NCBI RefSeq assembly: GCF_000620865.1
Contig: NZ_KK211190.1
Span: 881,971 to 945,970 of the forward strand
Direction of reading: 5' to 3'
Source: Exiguobacterium sibiricum 7-3
Lineage (GTDB): Bacteria > Bacillota > Bacilli > Exiguobacteriales > Exiguobacteriaceae
Length of the DNA stretch: 64,000 nt
Made by a program: the position numbers and the translations under genes. This document shows, one piece after another, positions 26,153 to 36,783 of the stretch. Each line of letters begins with the position of its first letter. The stretch's first letter is position 1. Below the pieces are notes generated by a model. It worked only from the letters and a program-made list of their open reading frames with translations, was not told the origin of the DNA and ran no database searches.

Positions 26153-26677
26153 ATGTTGAAGAGAATGAGTGGAATCCTCTTACTGACAGCGGCTTTAGCC
26201 GGCTGTAGCGAGGTTACGGATACAGTGGATAATGCGAAACAACAAGTGACGGATGTAAAGAATAGTGTCGATTATGCAGGACAATTGCAAGACATCGCCA
26301 AGGATACGTCGAAAGTGACATCAGAGTTATCGACAAAACTCGACCAGGCAGCGACAGAAGCACGCGATGCCGCAAATCCGGAACAAGCACTTGATCAGCA
26401 AATCGAAAAATTACAAAATGATGGAACGGTTCAACAGTTGAACGGAGAGTTGAACCAAATTGATGAACGGCTTGCGAATTTAGACAGTCCGCCCGCGGAG
26501 CTGAAGAACTTAAGTGAAAAACTGGAGCAGTACGTAAATCAATCGGAAGATATCACACGATTGCTGGAAACCGATGTTTCCTTGGATACACTTAACAAAA
26601 TGGGAATCGAACAGGCGGGGCAATTACAAGAAGCCATCTCGAACTGGACTTCTTTGCTTGATCCGTTTACAAAGTAA
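26153..26677 (+). CDS. Lipoprotein, DUF6376-like
   Basis: Secreted lipoprotein of 174 residues. A short signal peptide ends in the lipobox LAGC, with Cys18 as the lipidation site for a start at 26153. The mature part is helical, Gln/Asp/Asn-rich and probably coiled-coil (VDYAGQLQDIAKDTSKV, NGELNQIDERLANL). It resembles DUF6376 lipoproteins of Bacillales in its NSVDYAGQL region; no function known. Several starts are possible (GTG 26129, ATG 26144, 26147, 26153); GAAAGGG best fits 26153. Confidence 0.7.
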   Translation: MLKRMSGILLLTAALAGCSEVTDTVDNAKQQVTDVKNSVDYAGQLQDIAKDTSKVTSELSTKLDQAATEARDAANPEQALDQQIEKLQNDGTVQQLNGELNQIDERLANLDSPPAELKNLSEKLEQYVNQSEDITRLLETDVSLDTLNKMGIEQAGQLQEAISNWTSLLDPFTK

Positions 26678-26704
26678 GACAGATATGAAAAAGGTGGGAT
26701 GACT

Positions 26705-27721
26705 GTGAATCAGTCGCAATCACGTTGGATGGAACAACCGTTGGAAGACGAGCGAAAGCGGCTTGCAAGACTGAGTCAAGATGAGTTGACGGCTGAGTTG
26801 GGGCAACTAAAAATCTTGGAAACAGAAGAAGACATTCTCTATATGCTCTATACGATTCAGGAAGCCTTTATGAAAACTGAACAAGGTGTGGAGGCCTATT
26901 TACAGGTGACCGAGCCTTTTCTGGATGTAGATGGTGTCGAGCAACTCATTGCCCTTTTCATGTATGAAAAGGGAGAGTGGTATTCATTTAACGTGGCCTT
27001 ACGGACTGCCTCTCCCTATCTTCCGTATGGTCTTGCATTAAAGTTAGACGAAATGGCCCAGTCGCTCTCGCGTAAGAAAGGGGATGCTCGACAAACGGAT
27101 GATTCCTCCTATGTGAAAATCCGTGAAACATCACCATTGCAGTTAGACGCAGGTGACTGGGTTGAATTTTACCGGCTCGGGACGATTGCAGAACAGTTTC
27201 GATTAATCGGACAACTCGATTTACAGACAAATCCTTCTTTCGTCCACTACATTGTTCAGGACTACTTCACGGGAGAAGATGTCAAAGAACAGAGTGCTCT
27301 CGTCATTCAGACATGGCTTCCACAACTACCTAAGGATCGGAACCTCTTTCCGCTTCGGATATCGATTCCGTCCATCCGGGTAGAACATGTCTTTGAAAAT
27401 CTGGATCAACTCGAGAGACATGTCACGAGACAGGCGCTAGAATTACAGTCTTTTAGTGACGAGACATTTAAATTAAGACGAATGGATCCGTTTAAGGCAC
27501 TGTTGTTCATGAGTTGGTATCAAATCGTCTTTCCGAAAGAAACACTGGAGGGGGAAGACGGCTGGCAGAAATGGTTGGATGCAGTCGATGAATTGACAGA
27601 ACTCGACTTCAGTTCGGAAACACCACCATCCGGTTTGAGTGAACAAGCTAAAAGGATTTATCAGGCTGTTTATTTCGTATTACCGGAAGGGAAACAGTAC
27701 GAGCAGGCATTACTTCTCTAA
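26705..27721 (+). CDS. Uncharacterised protein in the YsoA position
   Basis: A 338-residue soluble, helix-rich, acidic protein without signal peptide or membrane segment. It has no motif I recognise; the helical spacing (DILYMLYTIQEAFMKTEQG and similar) could reflect TPR-like repeats. It lies immediately upstream of tig, where B. subtilis has ysoA, a TPR-type gene of very similar length, so an ortholog is plausible. GTG at 26705 is 7 nt after AAGGTGG; an ATG at 26699 is too close to that site. Confidence 0.65.
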   Translation: MNQSQSRWMEQPLEDERKRLARLSQDELTAELGQLKILETEEDILYMLYTIQEAFMKTEQGVEAYLQVTEPFLDVDGVEQLIALFMYEKGEWYSFNVALRTASPYLPYGLALKLDEMAQSLSRKKGDARQTDDSSYVKIRETSPLQLDAGDWVEFYRLGTIAEQFRLIGQLDLQTNPSFVHYIVQDYFTGEDVKEQSALVIQTWLPQLPKDRNLFPLRISIPSIRVEHVFENLDQLERHVTRQALELQSFSDETFKLRRMDPFKALLFMSWYQIVFPKETLEGEDGWQKWLDAVDELTELDFSSETPPSGLSEQAKRIYQAVYFVLPEGKQYEQALLL

Positions 27722-27767
27722 TTCAAGGGAATGCCTCGTTCAACAGTGGTAATCCTCAGAACGATTG

Positions 27768-27776
27768 TGCTATAAT
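27768..27776 (+). promoter_or_regulatory. tig promoter (extended -10)
   Basis: TGCTATAAT, an extended -10 element, 54 bp upstream of the tig start codon. The -35 region is weak. Confidence 0.6.
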
Positions 27777-27829
27777 GTGACTTGTTGTACACACACGTAC
27801 GCTAATTGACATTTTTGGAGGGACTCAGC

Positions 27830-29122
27830 ATGACTGCAAAATGGGAAAAACAATCAGGTAGCCTCGGCGTTCTCACGTATGAAGCGCCTGCTGAAGCATT
27901 TGATAAAGCGGTAGACCAAGCGTTCAAAAAAGTCGTTAAGACATTGAACACACCAGGTTTCCGTAAAGGAAAAATGCCACGCGCAATGTTTAACAAAATG
28001 TACGGCGAAGAAGCACTTTACCAAGATGCACTTGATATCTTATATCAAGACACAATCGAAGGTGCTGTCGTCGAATCAGGAATCGAGCCAATCGCGCTTG
28101 ATAACATCGACGTCGAAACACTCGAAAAAGGAAAACCAGTTGAGTTCAAAATCACATTCGTGATTGAGCCGGACGCAACACTCGGTGAGTACAAAGGTCT
28201 TGAGTACACAGCAGTCGAAACAGACGTTACAGACGAAGATGTCGATGCTGAACTCAAAACAATGCAAGAACGCGGTGCAGAGCTCGTCGTTAAAGAAGAC
28301 GGCGCGATCGAAAATGGCGATACAGTCGTATTCGACTTCGCAGGTTTCGATGGTGAAAACCAATTCGACGGCGGAACTGCAGAAAATTACTCACTCGTCA
28401 TCGGATCTGGAAACTTCATCCCAGGATTTGAAGAGCAGATGGTTGGTCTTAAATCAGGCGAGCAAAAAGATATCGACGTCACGTTCCCAGAAGAGTACCA
28501 TGAAGCATCACTCGCTGGAAAACCAGTCGTATTCAAAGTAACAATCCATGAAATCAAAGCACAAGAACTTCCTGAATTGACAGATGAGTTCGCTAAAGAA
28601 ATGGACGAAGAAGTTTCTTCTCTTGATGAGTTGAAAACAAAAATTCGTACACGTCTTGAAAACACACGTAAACAAGAAGCTGATGCTTCAATGCGTGATG
28701 AGTTGGTTGAAGCTGCGACTAAAAACGCAACAGTTGATCTTCCAGAAGTCATGGTTGAAAACGAAGTTGAGCGTATGGTCCAGGAATTCACACAACGCAT
28801 TCAGTCACAAGGAATTGACCTTAACATGTACTTCCAGTTAACTGGAACGACTGAAGAGGCAATGCGCACTGAAATGAAAGAACAAGCAGAAGAGCGCGTT
28901 AAAGCTCGTCTCGTTCTTAAACAAATCGTTGCAGATGAAAAAATCGAAGTTACTGAAGAAGAAGCGCAAGCTGAACTTCAATCGATGTCTGAACTCTACA
29001 ACATTCCTGCAGATCAACTCGAAACGATGCTTGCACCACAAGGCGGACTTGATACACTTAAAGGTGATCTCCAGTTCCGTAAAGCAATCGACGTTCTCGT
29101 TGACAACGCAAAAGCGAAATAA
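27830..29122 (+). CDS. tig: Trigger factor
   Basis: Ribosome-associated chaperone and peptidyl-prolyl isomerase; 430 residues. The N-terminal ribosome-binding domain has the signature GFRKGKMPR (about 44-52). A central FKBP-type domain (about 150-245) contains NGDTVVFDFAGF and GSGNFIPGFEEQMVG. The rest is the helical chaperone body. TTGGAGGGA precedes the ATG at 27830. Many codons favour the common synonymous choices seen in highly expressed genes here. Confidence 0.96.
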   Translation: MTAKWEKQSGSLGVLTYEAPAEAFDKAVDQAFKKVVKTLNTPGFRKGKMPRAMFNKMYGEEALYQDALDILYQDTIEGAVVESGIEPIALDNIDVETLEKGKPVEFKITFVIEPDATLGEYKGLEYTAVETDVTDEDVDAELKTMQERGAELVVKEDGAIENGDTVVFDFAGFDGENQFDGGTAENYSLVIGSGNFIPGFEEQMVGLKSGEQKDIDVTFPEEYHEASLAGKPVVFKVTIHEIKAQELPELTDEFAKEMDEEVSSLDELKTKIRTRLENTRKQEADASMRDELVEAATKNATVDLPEVMVENEVERMVQEFTQRIQSQGIDLNMYFQLTGTTEEAMRTEMKEQAEERVKARLVLKQIVADEKIEVTEEEAQAELQSMSELYNIPADQLETMLAPQGGLDTLKGDLQFRKAIDVLVDNAKAK

Positions 29123-29139
29123 GCAAACAACCGAACAGG

Positions 29140-29183
29140 ATCGACTTCAAGACCAATTTCTGGTCTTGAAGTCGATTTTTTTG
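29140..29183 (+). terminator. Terminator after tig
   Basis: Perfect 16-bp stem ATCGACTTCAAGACCA / TGGTCTTGAAGTCGAT followed by a T-run. Confidence 0.92.
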
Positions 29184-29190
29184 TACGATA

Positions 29191-29207
29191 GGTCAAACAA
29201 GGACAAA
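29191..29207 (+). promoter_or_regulatory. CtsR-like operator upstream of clpX
   Basis: GGTCAAA-CAA-GGACAAA fits the CtsR heptad repeat (A/G)GTCAAA-NAN-(A/G)GTCAAA with one mismatch. It lies about 47 bp upstream of the -35 of the clpX promoter candidate, which is farther than usual. Confidence 0.5.
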
Positions 29208-29253
29208 CAAAATTATATTTTTCAAATCAAACTGTAAAACGCTCATCCAAGAT

Positions 29254-29283
29254 TTGAAAGAGTTTCCTTGTTCATGCTACAAT
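29254..29283 (+). promoter_or_regulatory. clpX promoter
   Basis: TTGAAA (29254-29259), 18-nt spacer, TACAAT (29278-29283) with TGC before the -10. Confidence 0.65.
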
Positions 29284-29355
29284 CATAAATAGTAAAACGT
29301 GAGAATAGATGCGAAACGGATCTATACAAATTCCACGTTAAAGGGGTGGACCTTT

Positions 29356-30621
29356 ATGTTTAAATTTAACGAAGAAAAAGGTCAGCTAAAATGTTCTTTC
29401 TGCGGAAAGACACAAGAACAAGTGCGCAAACTTGTTGCTGGACCTGGCGTATACATTTGCGATGAATGTATCGAACTCTGTAATGAGATCGTCGAAGAAG
29501 AGCTTGGTACAGAAGAAGAAGTCGAACTGAAGAACGTACCAAAACCGCATGAAATCCGTGCGACTTTAAATGACTATGTCATCGGGCAGGAAAAAGCGAA
29601 AAAATCGTTATCTGTCGCGATGTACAATCATTATAAACGGATCAATGCCGGTGGACGTGCCGACGACGTAGAATTGTCTAAATCCAACATCGTCATGATT
29701 GGACCGACTGGTAGTGGTAAAACACTCCTCGCACAAACGATGGCCCGTATTCTGAATGTTCCGTTCGCAATCGCGGATGCAACAAGCCTGACGGAAGCCG
29801 GATATGTCGGGGAAGATGTTGAGAACATTCTCTTAAAACTCATTCAAGCTGCTGACTATGATGTCGAAAAAGCAGAAAAAGGTATCATCTACATCGATGA
29901 AATCGATAAAATTGCCCGTAAATCCGAGAACCCATCGATCACACGTGATGTCTCAGGTGAAGGTGTACAACAAGCGCTTCTGAAAATCTTAGAAGGTACA
30001 GTTGCGAGCGTTCCGCCACAAGGTGGCCGGAAACATCCGCATCAAGAATTCATTCAAATCGATACGACGAACATCTTGTTCATCGTCGGTGGTGCCTTTG
30101 ACGGGATCGACCAATCGATTAAACGTCGTCTTGGTAAAAAGGTCATCGGATTCGGAAACGATTCTGAGAACCGTAACCTGACGCAAAAAGAAATCCTTGC
30201 GGCTGCTTTACCGGAAGATTTACAGAAATTCGGATTGATTCCGGAATTCATCGGACGTTTACCTGTCATGGCGACACTTGAGCCGCTTGACGAAGAAGCG
30301 CTCGTTCAAATCTTAACAAAGCCGAAAAATGCACTCGTCAAACAATACAAAAAAATGCTTCAACTGGATGATGTCGAACTCGACTTCACAGATGACGCAC
30401 TCGTCGAAATTGCGAAACTTGCAATTGAACGGAAAACAGGAGCACGTGGTCTTCGTTCAATCATCGAAGAAACGATGCTTGATATCATGTTTGAAATTCC
30501 ATCACGTGAAGATATTGCGAAAGTCATCATCACAGCAGAAACGTTGACTGGAAAACGCGGTCCGACGCTTGAGTTGAAGGATGGCACAATTGAACATGGT
30601 AAAGAAAAAGAAACGGCGTAA
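29356..30621 (+). CDS. clpX: ATP-dependent Clp protease ATP-binding subunit ClpX
   Basis: AAA+ unfoldase that feeds substrates to ClpP; 421 residues (B. subtilis 420). The N-terminal zinc-binding domain has four cysteines in CSFCGK and CDECIELC. Walker A is GPTGSGKT, Walker [11 protein letters not shown], followed by the sensor and [13 protein letters not shown] motifs. AAGGGGTGG precedes the ATG at 29356; an upstream in-frame ATG at 29299 lacks a site. tig-clpX-lon order as in B. subtilis. Confidence 0.96.
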   Translation: MFKFNEEKGQLKCSFCGKTQEQVRKLVAGPGVYICDECIELCNEIVEEELGTEEEVELKNVPKPHEIRATLNDYVIGQEKAKKSLSVAMYNHYKRINAGGRADDVELSKSNIVMIGPTGSGKTLLAQTMARILNVPFAIADATSLTEAGYVGEDVENILLKLIQAADYDVEKAEKGIIYIDEIDKIARKSENPSITRDVSGEGVQQALLKILEGTVASVPPQGGRKHPHQEFIQIDTTNILFIVGGAFDGIDQSIKRRLGKKVIGFGNDSENRNLTQKEILAAALPEDLQKFGLIPEFIGRLPVMATLEPLDEEALVQILTKPKNALVKQYKKMLQLDDVELDFTDDALVEIAKLAIERKTGARGLRSIIEETMLDIMFEIPSREDIAKVIITAETLTGKRGPTLELKDGTIEHGKEKETA

Positions 30622-30638
30622 CACCGTGACAAATCGGC

Positions 30639-30675
30639 TCGGAGGCTACTTGTACGCCTTTCCGAGTCTTTTTGT
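30639..30675 (+). terminator. Terminator between clpX and lon
   Basis: CTCGGAGGC pairs with GCCTTCCGAG (one bulge) and is followed by TCTTTTTG. Directly before the lon ribosome binding site. Confidence 0.65.
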
Positions 30676-30692
30676 TTAGGAGGAGATTTTTG

Positions 30693-33002
30693 ATGAAGAC
30701 AAAACAATATCCATTATTGCCACTACGTGGTGTCGTCGCCTATCCATTAATCGGCCTGACGATTGATGTCGGGCGTCCTGTCTCGCTCAAAGCATTACTG
30801 GCATCGAAAGAACATGAAATTGATTTGGTTGTCGTCACGCAACGAGATCCGGAAGCGGAACCATCTGTTGACGGCTTGCATACGATCGGCACGCTCGTTC
30901 AGATTGCGAAAATGAGTGAGCTTGGCAACGACACGGTCCGCGTGCGGGTTATCGGTAAAGAACGTGTCCGAATCGATCAAGTAACAGAAACGGATGAAGG
31001 CTATCAAGCGAGTATCGAACCGATTGAAAAAGCAGACATCAAAGGAGCGAAGCAAGAAGCGCTCGTCCGTCTGATCAAGGAACAATTTGGACAATTGGTA
31101 TCACGCATCAAAGGAATCGGGACAGATGAACGGCGCCGTTTTGAGACATACGAACGACTTGACTCGTTGACAGATTATATCGCTTCTAAGTTGCCGATCG
31201 ACATTGCGAAAAAACAGGAATTTCTGGAAGAGAATGATCCCGTTGAGCGTGGGGTCATGCTTCTTGATGTAATGAAACATGAATATGAAGTCGTCGAATT
31301 GGAACGCGAAATGCGGGAACGGACGAAAAAGACGATTGAACAGTCGCAACGTGAATATTATCTACGGGAACAGTTGAAGACGATTCAACAGGAACTCGGT
31401 GGAGAAGCAGTCTCGGCAGAAAGTGACGCTGTGAAGTATAAAGAAAAATTAGCGATGCTTGATTTGTCGGAAACGGCAGTCGTTAACATCGAAAAAGAAA
31501 TCAACCGACTTTCAGTCGTCCCGGCAACGAGTCCGGAACATGGTGTGATCCGGAATTATTTGGAGTGGTTCTTCTCCCTTCCTTGGAACGAAGCGACCGA
31601 CGATTTTTTGAACGTCGAAGCCGCATCGGAACAGTTGGATGAGGATCATTATGGATTGGAAAAAGTGAAGGAACGGATTCTTGAATACTTGGCGGTCCGA
31701 CAGTTGACCGATTCGTTACGGGGGCCGATTTTATGCCTCGCCGGTCCTCCGGGAGTAGGTAAGACCTCACTGGCCCGGTCAATTGCTACAGCGCTTGAAC
31801 GGAAATTCGTTCGTGTCTCGCTTGGTGGAGTACGCGATGAAGCGGAAATCCGAGGGCACCGCCGGACCTATATCGGAGCCATGCCCGGCCGGATCATTCG
31901 CGGCTTGAAGCAAGCCGGAACAAACAATCCGGTGTTCCTGCTCGATGAAATCGATAAGATGGCAAACGATTTCCGTGGCGATCCGTCTTCAGCGATGCTT
32001 GAAGTGCTGGATCCGGAACAAAATAACAGTTTTTCCGATCACTATATCGAAGAACCGTTTGATTTATCCAACGTCCTATTCATTGCAACCGCAAACGATG
32101 TCTCAAATATTCCGGGCCCTTTGCTTGACCGGATGGAACTGATTCAAATCGGCGGCTATACGGAACAGGAAAAAACAGAGATTGCAATCCGGCATTTATT
32201 GTCGAAACAATTAAAAGAGCACGGACTGAAAAAAAGTCAGCTGACGGTTAAACCGGATGCCTTACAAGAGGTAGTGCGCCGGTATACACGGGAAGCAGGT
32301 GTCCGGAGTTTAGAGCGTGTCATCGGTGCGTTATGCCGAAAAGCGGCGAAGCAAATCGCAATGGGTGAAAAGAAACGGGTTACGGTCACGAAACGCAATT
32401 TACCTGACTTCTTAGGTAAACCGATCTATCGTTACGGTCAAAGTGAACTTGAAGATACGATTGGCGCGGTGACCGGTTTAGCGTATACTGCATTTGGGGG
32501 CGATACACTGACGATTGAAGTGAGTCTCGCTCCAGGTAAAGGGAAACTGCAGTTAACGGGGAAATTGGGAGACGTCATGCAAGAGTCGGCTCAAACGGCA
32601 TACAGCTTTGTTCGGGCGAATGCAGAAGCGTTTAAGATTGATCCAAATTTCTATGAGACACAAGACATCCACATTCACGTTCCGGAAGGCGCAGTCCCGA
32701 AAGACGGCCCTTCGGCAGGTATCACAATCGCGACCGCACTGATTTCCGCGTTGACGAAACGACCTGTACGGCGAGATGTCGGTATGACCGGAGAGATTAC
32801 GTTACGAGGACGGGTGTTACCGATTGGTGGTTTAAAAGAGAAGTCACTTGCCGCCCATCGTGCCGGTCTGACGACAATTTTGATGCCGCAAGATAATACA
32901 CGTGATATCGATGAAATTCCGGAAACGGTCCGGGATGGCATTCGTTTCATACCAGTCGCGACAATGGATCAAGTGCTCGAACATGCATTAAAAGGAGAGT
33001 AA
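30693..33002 (+). CDS. lon: ATP-dependent protease Lon
   Basis: Lon protease of 769 residues (B. subtilis LonA 774). Domains in order: N-terminal substrate-binding LON domain ([10 protein letters not shown]...), coiled helical region, AAA+ module with [15 protein letters not shown] and FLLDEIDKM, and the serine protease domain with catalytic Ser in [10 protein letters not shown] and Lys in [22 protein letters not shown] precedes the ATG at 30693. The sporulation-linked lonB that lies between clpX and lonA in B. subtilis is absent. engB starts 2 bp later. Confidence 0.96.
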   Translation: MKTKQYPLLPLRGVVAYPLIGLTIDVGRPVSLKALLASKEHEIDLVVVTQRDPEAEPSVDGLHTIGTLVQIAKMSELGNDTVRVRVIGKERVRIDQVTETDEGYQASIEPIEKADIKGAKQEALVRLIKEQFGQLVSRIKGIGTDERRRFETYERLDSLTDYIASKLPIDIAKKQEFLEENDPVERGVMLLDVMKHEYEVVELEREMRERTKKTIEQSQREYYLREQLKTIQQELGGEAVSAESDAVKYKEKLAMLDLSETAVVNIEKEINRLSVVPATSPEHGVIRNYLEWFFSLPWNEATDDFLNVEAASEQLDEDHYGLEKVKERILEYLAVRQLTDSLRGPILCLAGPPGVGKTSLARSIATALERKFVRVSLGGVRDEAEIRGHRRTYIGAMPGRIIRGLKQAGTNNPVFLLDEIDKMANDFRGDPSSAMLEVLDPEQNNSFSDHYIEEPFDLSNVLFIATANDVSNIPGPLLDRMELIQIGGYTEQEKTEIAIRHLLSKQLKEHGLKKSQLTVKPDALQEVVRRYTREAGVRSLERVIGALCRKAAKQIAMGEKKRVTVTKRNLPDFLGKPIYRYGQSELEDTIGAVTGLAYTAFGGDTLTIEVSLAPGKGKLQLTGKLGDVMQESAQTAYSFVRANAEAFKIDPNFYETQDIHIHVPEGAVPKDGPSAGITIATALISALTKRPVRRDVGMTGEITLRGRVLPIGGLKEKSLAAHRAGLTTILMPQDNTRDIDEIPETVRDGIRFIPVATMDQVLEHALKGE

Positions 33003-33003
33003 C

Positions 33004-33585
33004 ATGAAAATTTATAAAGCAGATTTTATTACGAGTGGAGTCAATCCGGAACATTATCCGGAACCACTCCTTCCAGAGGTAGCACTAGCCGGACGTTCGA
33101 ACGTCGGAAAGTCGTCGTTCATTAACAAACTCGTTCAGCGAAAAGCACTCGCCCGCACATCATCAAAACCGGGTAAAACACAAACGTTAAACTTCTTTAA
33201 CATCAATGATGAAGTCATGTTTGTCGACGTACCCGGTTATGGATATGCGAAAGTTTCAAAAACCGAGCGTGAGGCATGGGGCAAGATGATGGAAAAGTAT
33301 TTCACGACACGTGAAATCTTAAAAGGGGTAGTTCTCCTCGTCGATATCCGTCATGAACCTTCAGCAGATGATGTCATCATGTATGATTTCTTGAAATACT
33401 ATGATTTATCGGTCATCGTCGTAGCGACGAAACTCGATAAAATCAAGCGTGGTCAACGCGATAAACAGATTGCGGCAATCAAGCGGAAATTACAGTTTGA
33501 CGGGCAAGACACATTCATTCCATTTTCTTCAGAAACGGGTGAAGGTGTCGATGCGGCATGGGAAGCCATCTATCGCCACTTATAA
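33004..33585 (+). CDS. engB: Ribosome biogenesis GTPase EngB/YsxC
   Basis: Essential GTPase for 50S subunit assembly; 193 residues. G1 [11 protein letters not shown]2 region [15 protein letters not shown]3 [10 protein letters not shown]4 TKLDK, and the SS of G5 in PFSSETG. AAAGGAGAG at the end of lon provides the ribosome binding site, so it is probably translated from the lon transcript. A terminator follows, and after it the accessory island begins. Confidence 0.96.
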   Translation: MKIYKADFITSGVNPEHYPEPLLPEVALAGRSNVGKSSFINKLVQRKALARTSSKPGKTQTLNFFNINDEVMFVDVPGYGYAKVSKTEREAWGKMMEKYFTTREILKGVVLLVDIRHEPSADDVIMYDFLKYYDLSVIVVATKLDKIKRGQRDKQIAAIKRKLQFDGQDTFIPFSSETGEGVDAAWEAIYRHL

Positions 33586-33597
33586 TGCAAATGAATG

Positions 33598-33632
33598 GGA
33601 ACGACTGCCTATCGGTAGTCGTTCCTTTTTTT
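33598..33632 (+). terminator. Terminator after lon-engB
   Basis: GGAACGACT / AGTCGTTCC stem with a partly paired loop, followed by seven T residues. Confidence 0.88.
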
Positions 33633-33735
33633 ATCCAAAATATCCCTTTCAGAAATAAACACTTCCCATATATGCGATGGATTGTTTTCACGTTACAATG
33701 GAAAAAACAAAAGAGACGGAAAGGGACGTGTAAAG

Positions 33736-36700
33736 ATGAAGCGATATAAATGGATCGCAGCAGTAATTGTCCTTCTGATTTTGACACCACTATTGATTTG
33801 GTTCATACAAAAGGAACGGACATTAAACGTAATCCTGTTTGATTACACGGTAGGAAAACAACAACGGGAACATGCAGGAACGACCTGGTTGTTGAATCAT
33901 TTGAAAATCACGAAGGATGAAGGAAAGAATTATACATACACGGATTACATCAACCGGTATGACGGGACACAAGGCGAAACGATGCTGAAACAAGCAGCGA
34001 AGGCGGATGTCCTGTTGTTTACGGACACGTACGGGAAATCCTATACGGTCGATGGTAAACAACAACACCGTGGCGGACTGACAGCTGAGGATGTGGCACT
34101 CGCGACAGATGCCATCTCAAAAGGAAAGACAGTGGTTGCAGAGTTCAATACAGCAGCCAGCCCGACGCCATCCGATCGTTCCAATTCCTTTCGACAATTG
34201 TTTGGTACGGCATGGACGGGATGGATTGGCCGCTTTTTCCCGGACTTAACGAAATTACAGGGACTCGATCAGACAGTCATCGACAAATTGAAGATTCAAG
34301 CAAAAGACAAAGCGTTTAAATTATCCGGACCTGGTTATGTCTTTATCAACGATTCAACGGAAGAAGTCTTTTTCGTCAACGATGAGACGCCTCTCTTGTA
34401 CACATGGGATAAAAACCAAGGGCAGGCGAAGGATGAAGTCCGCTACAACTACTGGTTTGAAGTATTAGAGCTTGACGGAGGCGAACAACAGGCCCATTTC
34501 TCTTGGAATCCGTCAAAGAAGACACAAGCCATGTTGCGTGAGCGGCAATTGCCTCTTGAATTCCCTGCGTATGTTAAACAAGGAAGCGGCCATTATTTTG
34601 CAGGTGATTTCACAGATGTGGCCGATATTCCGCGCTACTATCGTTATGCCAGTCTTGACTGGTTCCGTAAGCAATTCATTTTGGATAGTGCAGACAGCGA
34701 GACCGCATTCTTTTGGAAAGTCTATGCACCGACCATCAGTCGTATTTTGAAAGAAACCAAAGTCGTAAAACAGCAGGCGACGCAAGTTAAACCGTTGGCG
34801 CAAACGAAAGTCAACAATCAAACAGTCCGTACACGGGCACGTTCTGGTCAAGACACACTTGAGATGTATCAAGACGGGAAATGGAAACCATATTTTGTTA
34901 AAGGTGTGAATGTTGGACTCGGACGTCCCGGTGCTTTCCCGGGAGAACATGCTATCAGCCGCAATGAATATGACCGGTGGCTGAAACAGATGGGCGAGAT
35001 GGGGGTCAATACCATCCGTATTTATACACTTCACCCTCCGGCATTTTATGATGCGTTAAAAGCTTACAACGAAACAGCAAAAACACCGATTTATCTGATG
35101 CAGGGCATGTGGGTCGAGGAAAAACCGTTTGAAGAATTAAAAAATGCCTTTGAACCGAATTTTTTGAAGATGACGGATACGGAAGCCGAACGGATGGTCG
35201 ACGTGATTCACGGGAATGCGGTCGTCAAGGAAGTCGTCGGGCATGCTTCAGGAACCTATACGTCAGACGTTTCGCAATACGTTTCTGCATTTGTGTTCGG
35301 GATTGAATGGTTACCGGATGCAGTCATCGGAACGAACAAAAAAAATAAAGGTCTTCGGTACGAAGGGAAATATGTGACGACGACAAAAGAAGCCTCCCCG
35401 TTCGAGTCATGGTTAGCCGGTCGAATGGATCGTGCGACACAACATGAGCTCGACACGTACAAAACAACCCGTCCAATCGCAGCGACGAACTGGCCGACGA
35501 CGGATCCGCTTGCGCACCCGAAGGAAGTGGAGGAAGAACAGGATTTAGTATCGATCGACTTCAATCACATTGAAGCATCAAAAGACTTTGCGGGCGGCGT
35601 CTTTGCCTCATATCACATTTATCCCTACTACCCATCGTTCATCAAGGAAGAATTTGGACGGAAAGGGGATACCGGCTCAGAGTCATACAGCCGTTATCTG
35701 AAACGCATGAAAGACTATCATGACATGCCGTTACTCGTTTCCGAATTTGGCATTCCGAGTTCGCGTGGGAAAACGCACCTTGGACCAAATGGATTTGATC
35801 AAGGGCATGTCAGTGAAGAAAATCAAGGAAAACTCGTCGCTAAATTATACCAAGATATCGTCGATACGAAGATGGCCGGTGGACTGGTCTTCATTTGGCA
35901 AGATGAATGGTTCAAACGGACGTGGAACACGATGGACTATGATGATGCCAACACGCGTCCCCGTTGGTCAAATGTCCAAACGAGCGAACAGCATTTCGGG
36001 ATGCTCGGTTTCTTAAGATCCGACATTACGATTGACGGAAAGATGGATGACTGGAAAGGGTATGCGCCAGTAGCGGAAACGGACGGTCAAGCCATTTACA
36101 TGACATCAGATGAAGCCTATCTGTATGTCCGGATTGACCGGAAAAAAGCGGAACCGACGACACTCGCCTTCTCGACGAAACCGAATGATGGAAACTTGCA
36201 AGTTGGACGGTTGAAACTAGAAGAAGGAGCAGAATATCGTTTAACGCTTGCAGATCAAGCACGACTCGATGTCGATGAACGGTATGACATCTTCCGCTAT
36301 CATTACGGATTGAAAAAACCGTTTGAAATGGTCAAACCACCGTCAGATAAACAAAATAGTGGAAACTTTAATCCGATTTACCAAATGCTCGATTATGCAA
36401 GAAGAGACCCGGTAACTAAAAAAATCATCAAGCCGGCAGTGAAGTGGGACACCGGCATTTTACATGAAGGACCACCGGAAAGTATCTTGACCGATATCTC
36501 TGACATGAAGCAGAAACAAATCGAGCTCCGGATTCCATGGATGTTATTGAATGTGCGGGATCCAAGTAAACATGAAATCATTGGAGATTTCTGGAAAGAT
36601 GGGCTCGAAGCGAAGATGATTACGGAAGGTATTGAAGTGACCGGTCAAATCGGGACGACACGGATTCCAGAAAAAGACCGTGGGTTTTACAATTGGTCGG

Positions 36701-36783
36701 AATGGACAAACCCGCAACAGCGTGAAGCGTTGAAACCGGTTTATCAAACGATGCAACAAGCGTTTAAAGAAGGAGTGAGGTAA
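33736..36783 (+). CDS. Membrane-anchored glycoside hydrolase-like protein of an exopolysaccharide locus
   Basis: A 1015-residue protein with one N-terminal membrane segment (about 5-26), the rest outside the cell. Parts seen: (1) about 30-350, a domain that looks like a glutamine amidotransferase-like Rossmann fold (VLLFTDTYG, KTVVAEFNTAASP), without a clear catalytic Cys; (2) about 375-730, a TIM-barrel glycosidase-like domain (VKGVNVGLGRPG, MGEMGVNTIRIYTLHPPAFY) with candidate glutamates in GIEWLPD (about 521) and VSEFGIPSS (about 668); (3) about 760-1015, a CBM9/DOMON-like beta domain beginning ITIDGKMDDWKGY. AAGGGA precedes the ATG. First of five tightly packed genes. Carbohydrate cleavage or binding is inference from fold and context. 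Confidence 0.65.
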   Translation: MKRYKWIAAVIVLLILTPLLIWFIQKERTLNVILFDYTVGKQQREHAGTTWLLNHLKITKDEGKNYTYTDYINRYDGTQGETMLKQAAKADVLLFTDTYGKSYTVDGKQQHRGGLTAEDVALATDAISKGKTVVAEFNTAASPTPSDRSNSFRQLFGTAWTGWIGRFFPDLTKLQGLDQTVIDKLKIQAKDKAFKLSGPGYVFINDSTEEVFFVNDETPLLYTWDKNQGQAKDEVRYNYWFEVLELDGGEQQAHFSWNPSKKTQAMLRERQLPLEFPAYVKQGSGHYFAGDFTDVADIPRYYRYASLDWFRKQFILDSADSETAFFWKVYAPTISRILKETKVVKQQATQVKPLAQTKVNNQTVRTRARSGQDTLEMYQDGKWKPYFVKGVNVGLGRPGAFPGEHAISRNEYDRWLKQMGEMGVNTIRIYTLHPPAFYDALKAYNETAKTPIYLMQGMWVEEKPFEELKNAFEPNFLKMTDTEAERMVDVIHGNAVVKEVVGHASGTYTSDVSQYVSAFVFGIEWLPDAVIGTNKKNKGLRYEGKYVTTTKEASPFESWLAGRMDRATQHELDTYKTTRPIAATNWPTTDPLAHPKEVEEEQDLVSIDFNHIEASKDFAGGVFASYHIYPYYPSFIKEEFGRKGDTGSESYSRYLKRMKDYHDMPLLVSEFGIPSSRGKTHLGPNGFDQGHVSEENQGKLVAKLYQDIVDTKMAGGLVFIWQDEWFKRTWNTMDYDDANTRPRWSNVQTSEQHFGMLGFLRSDITIDGKMDDWKGYAPVAETDGQAIYMTSDEAYLYVRIDRKKAEPTTLAFSTKPNDGNLQVGRLKLEEGAEYRLTLADQARLDVDERYDIFRYHYGLKKPFEMVKPPSDKQNSGNFNPIYQMLDYARRDPVTKKIIKPAVKWDTGILHEGPPESILTDISDMKQKQIELRIPWMLLNVRDPSKHEIIGDFWKDGLEAKMITEGIEVTGQIGTTRIPEKDRGFYNWSEWTNPQQREALKPVYQTMQQAFKEGVR

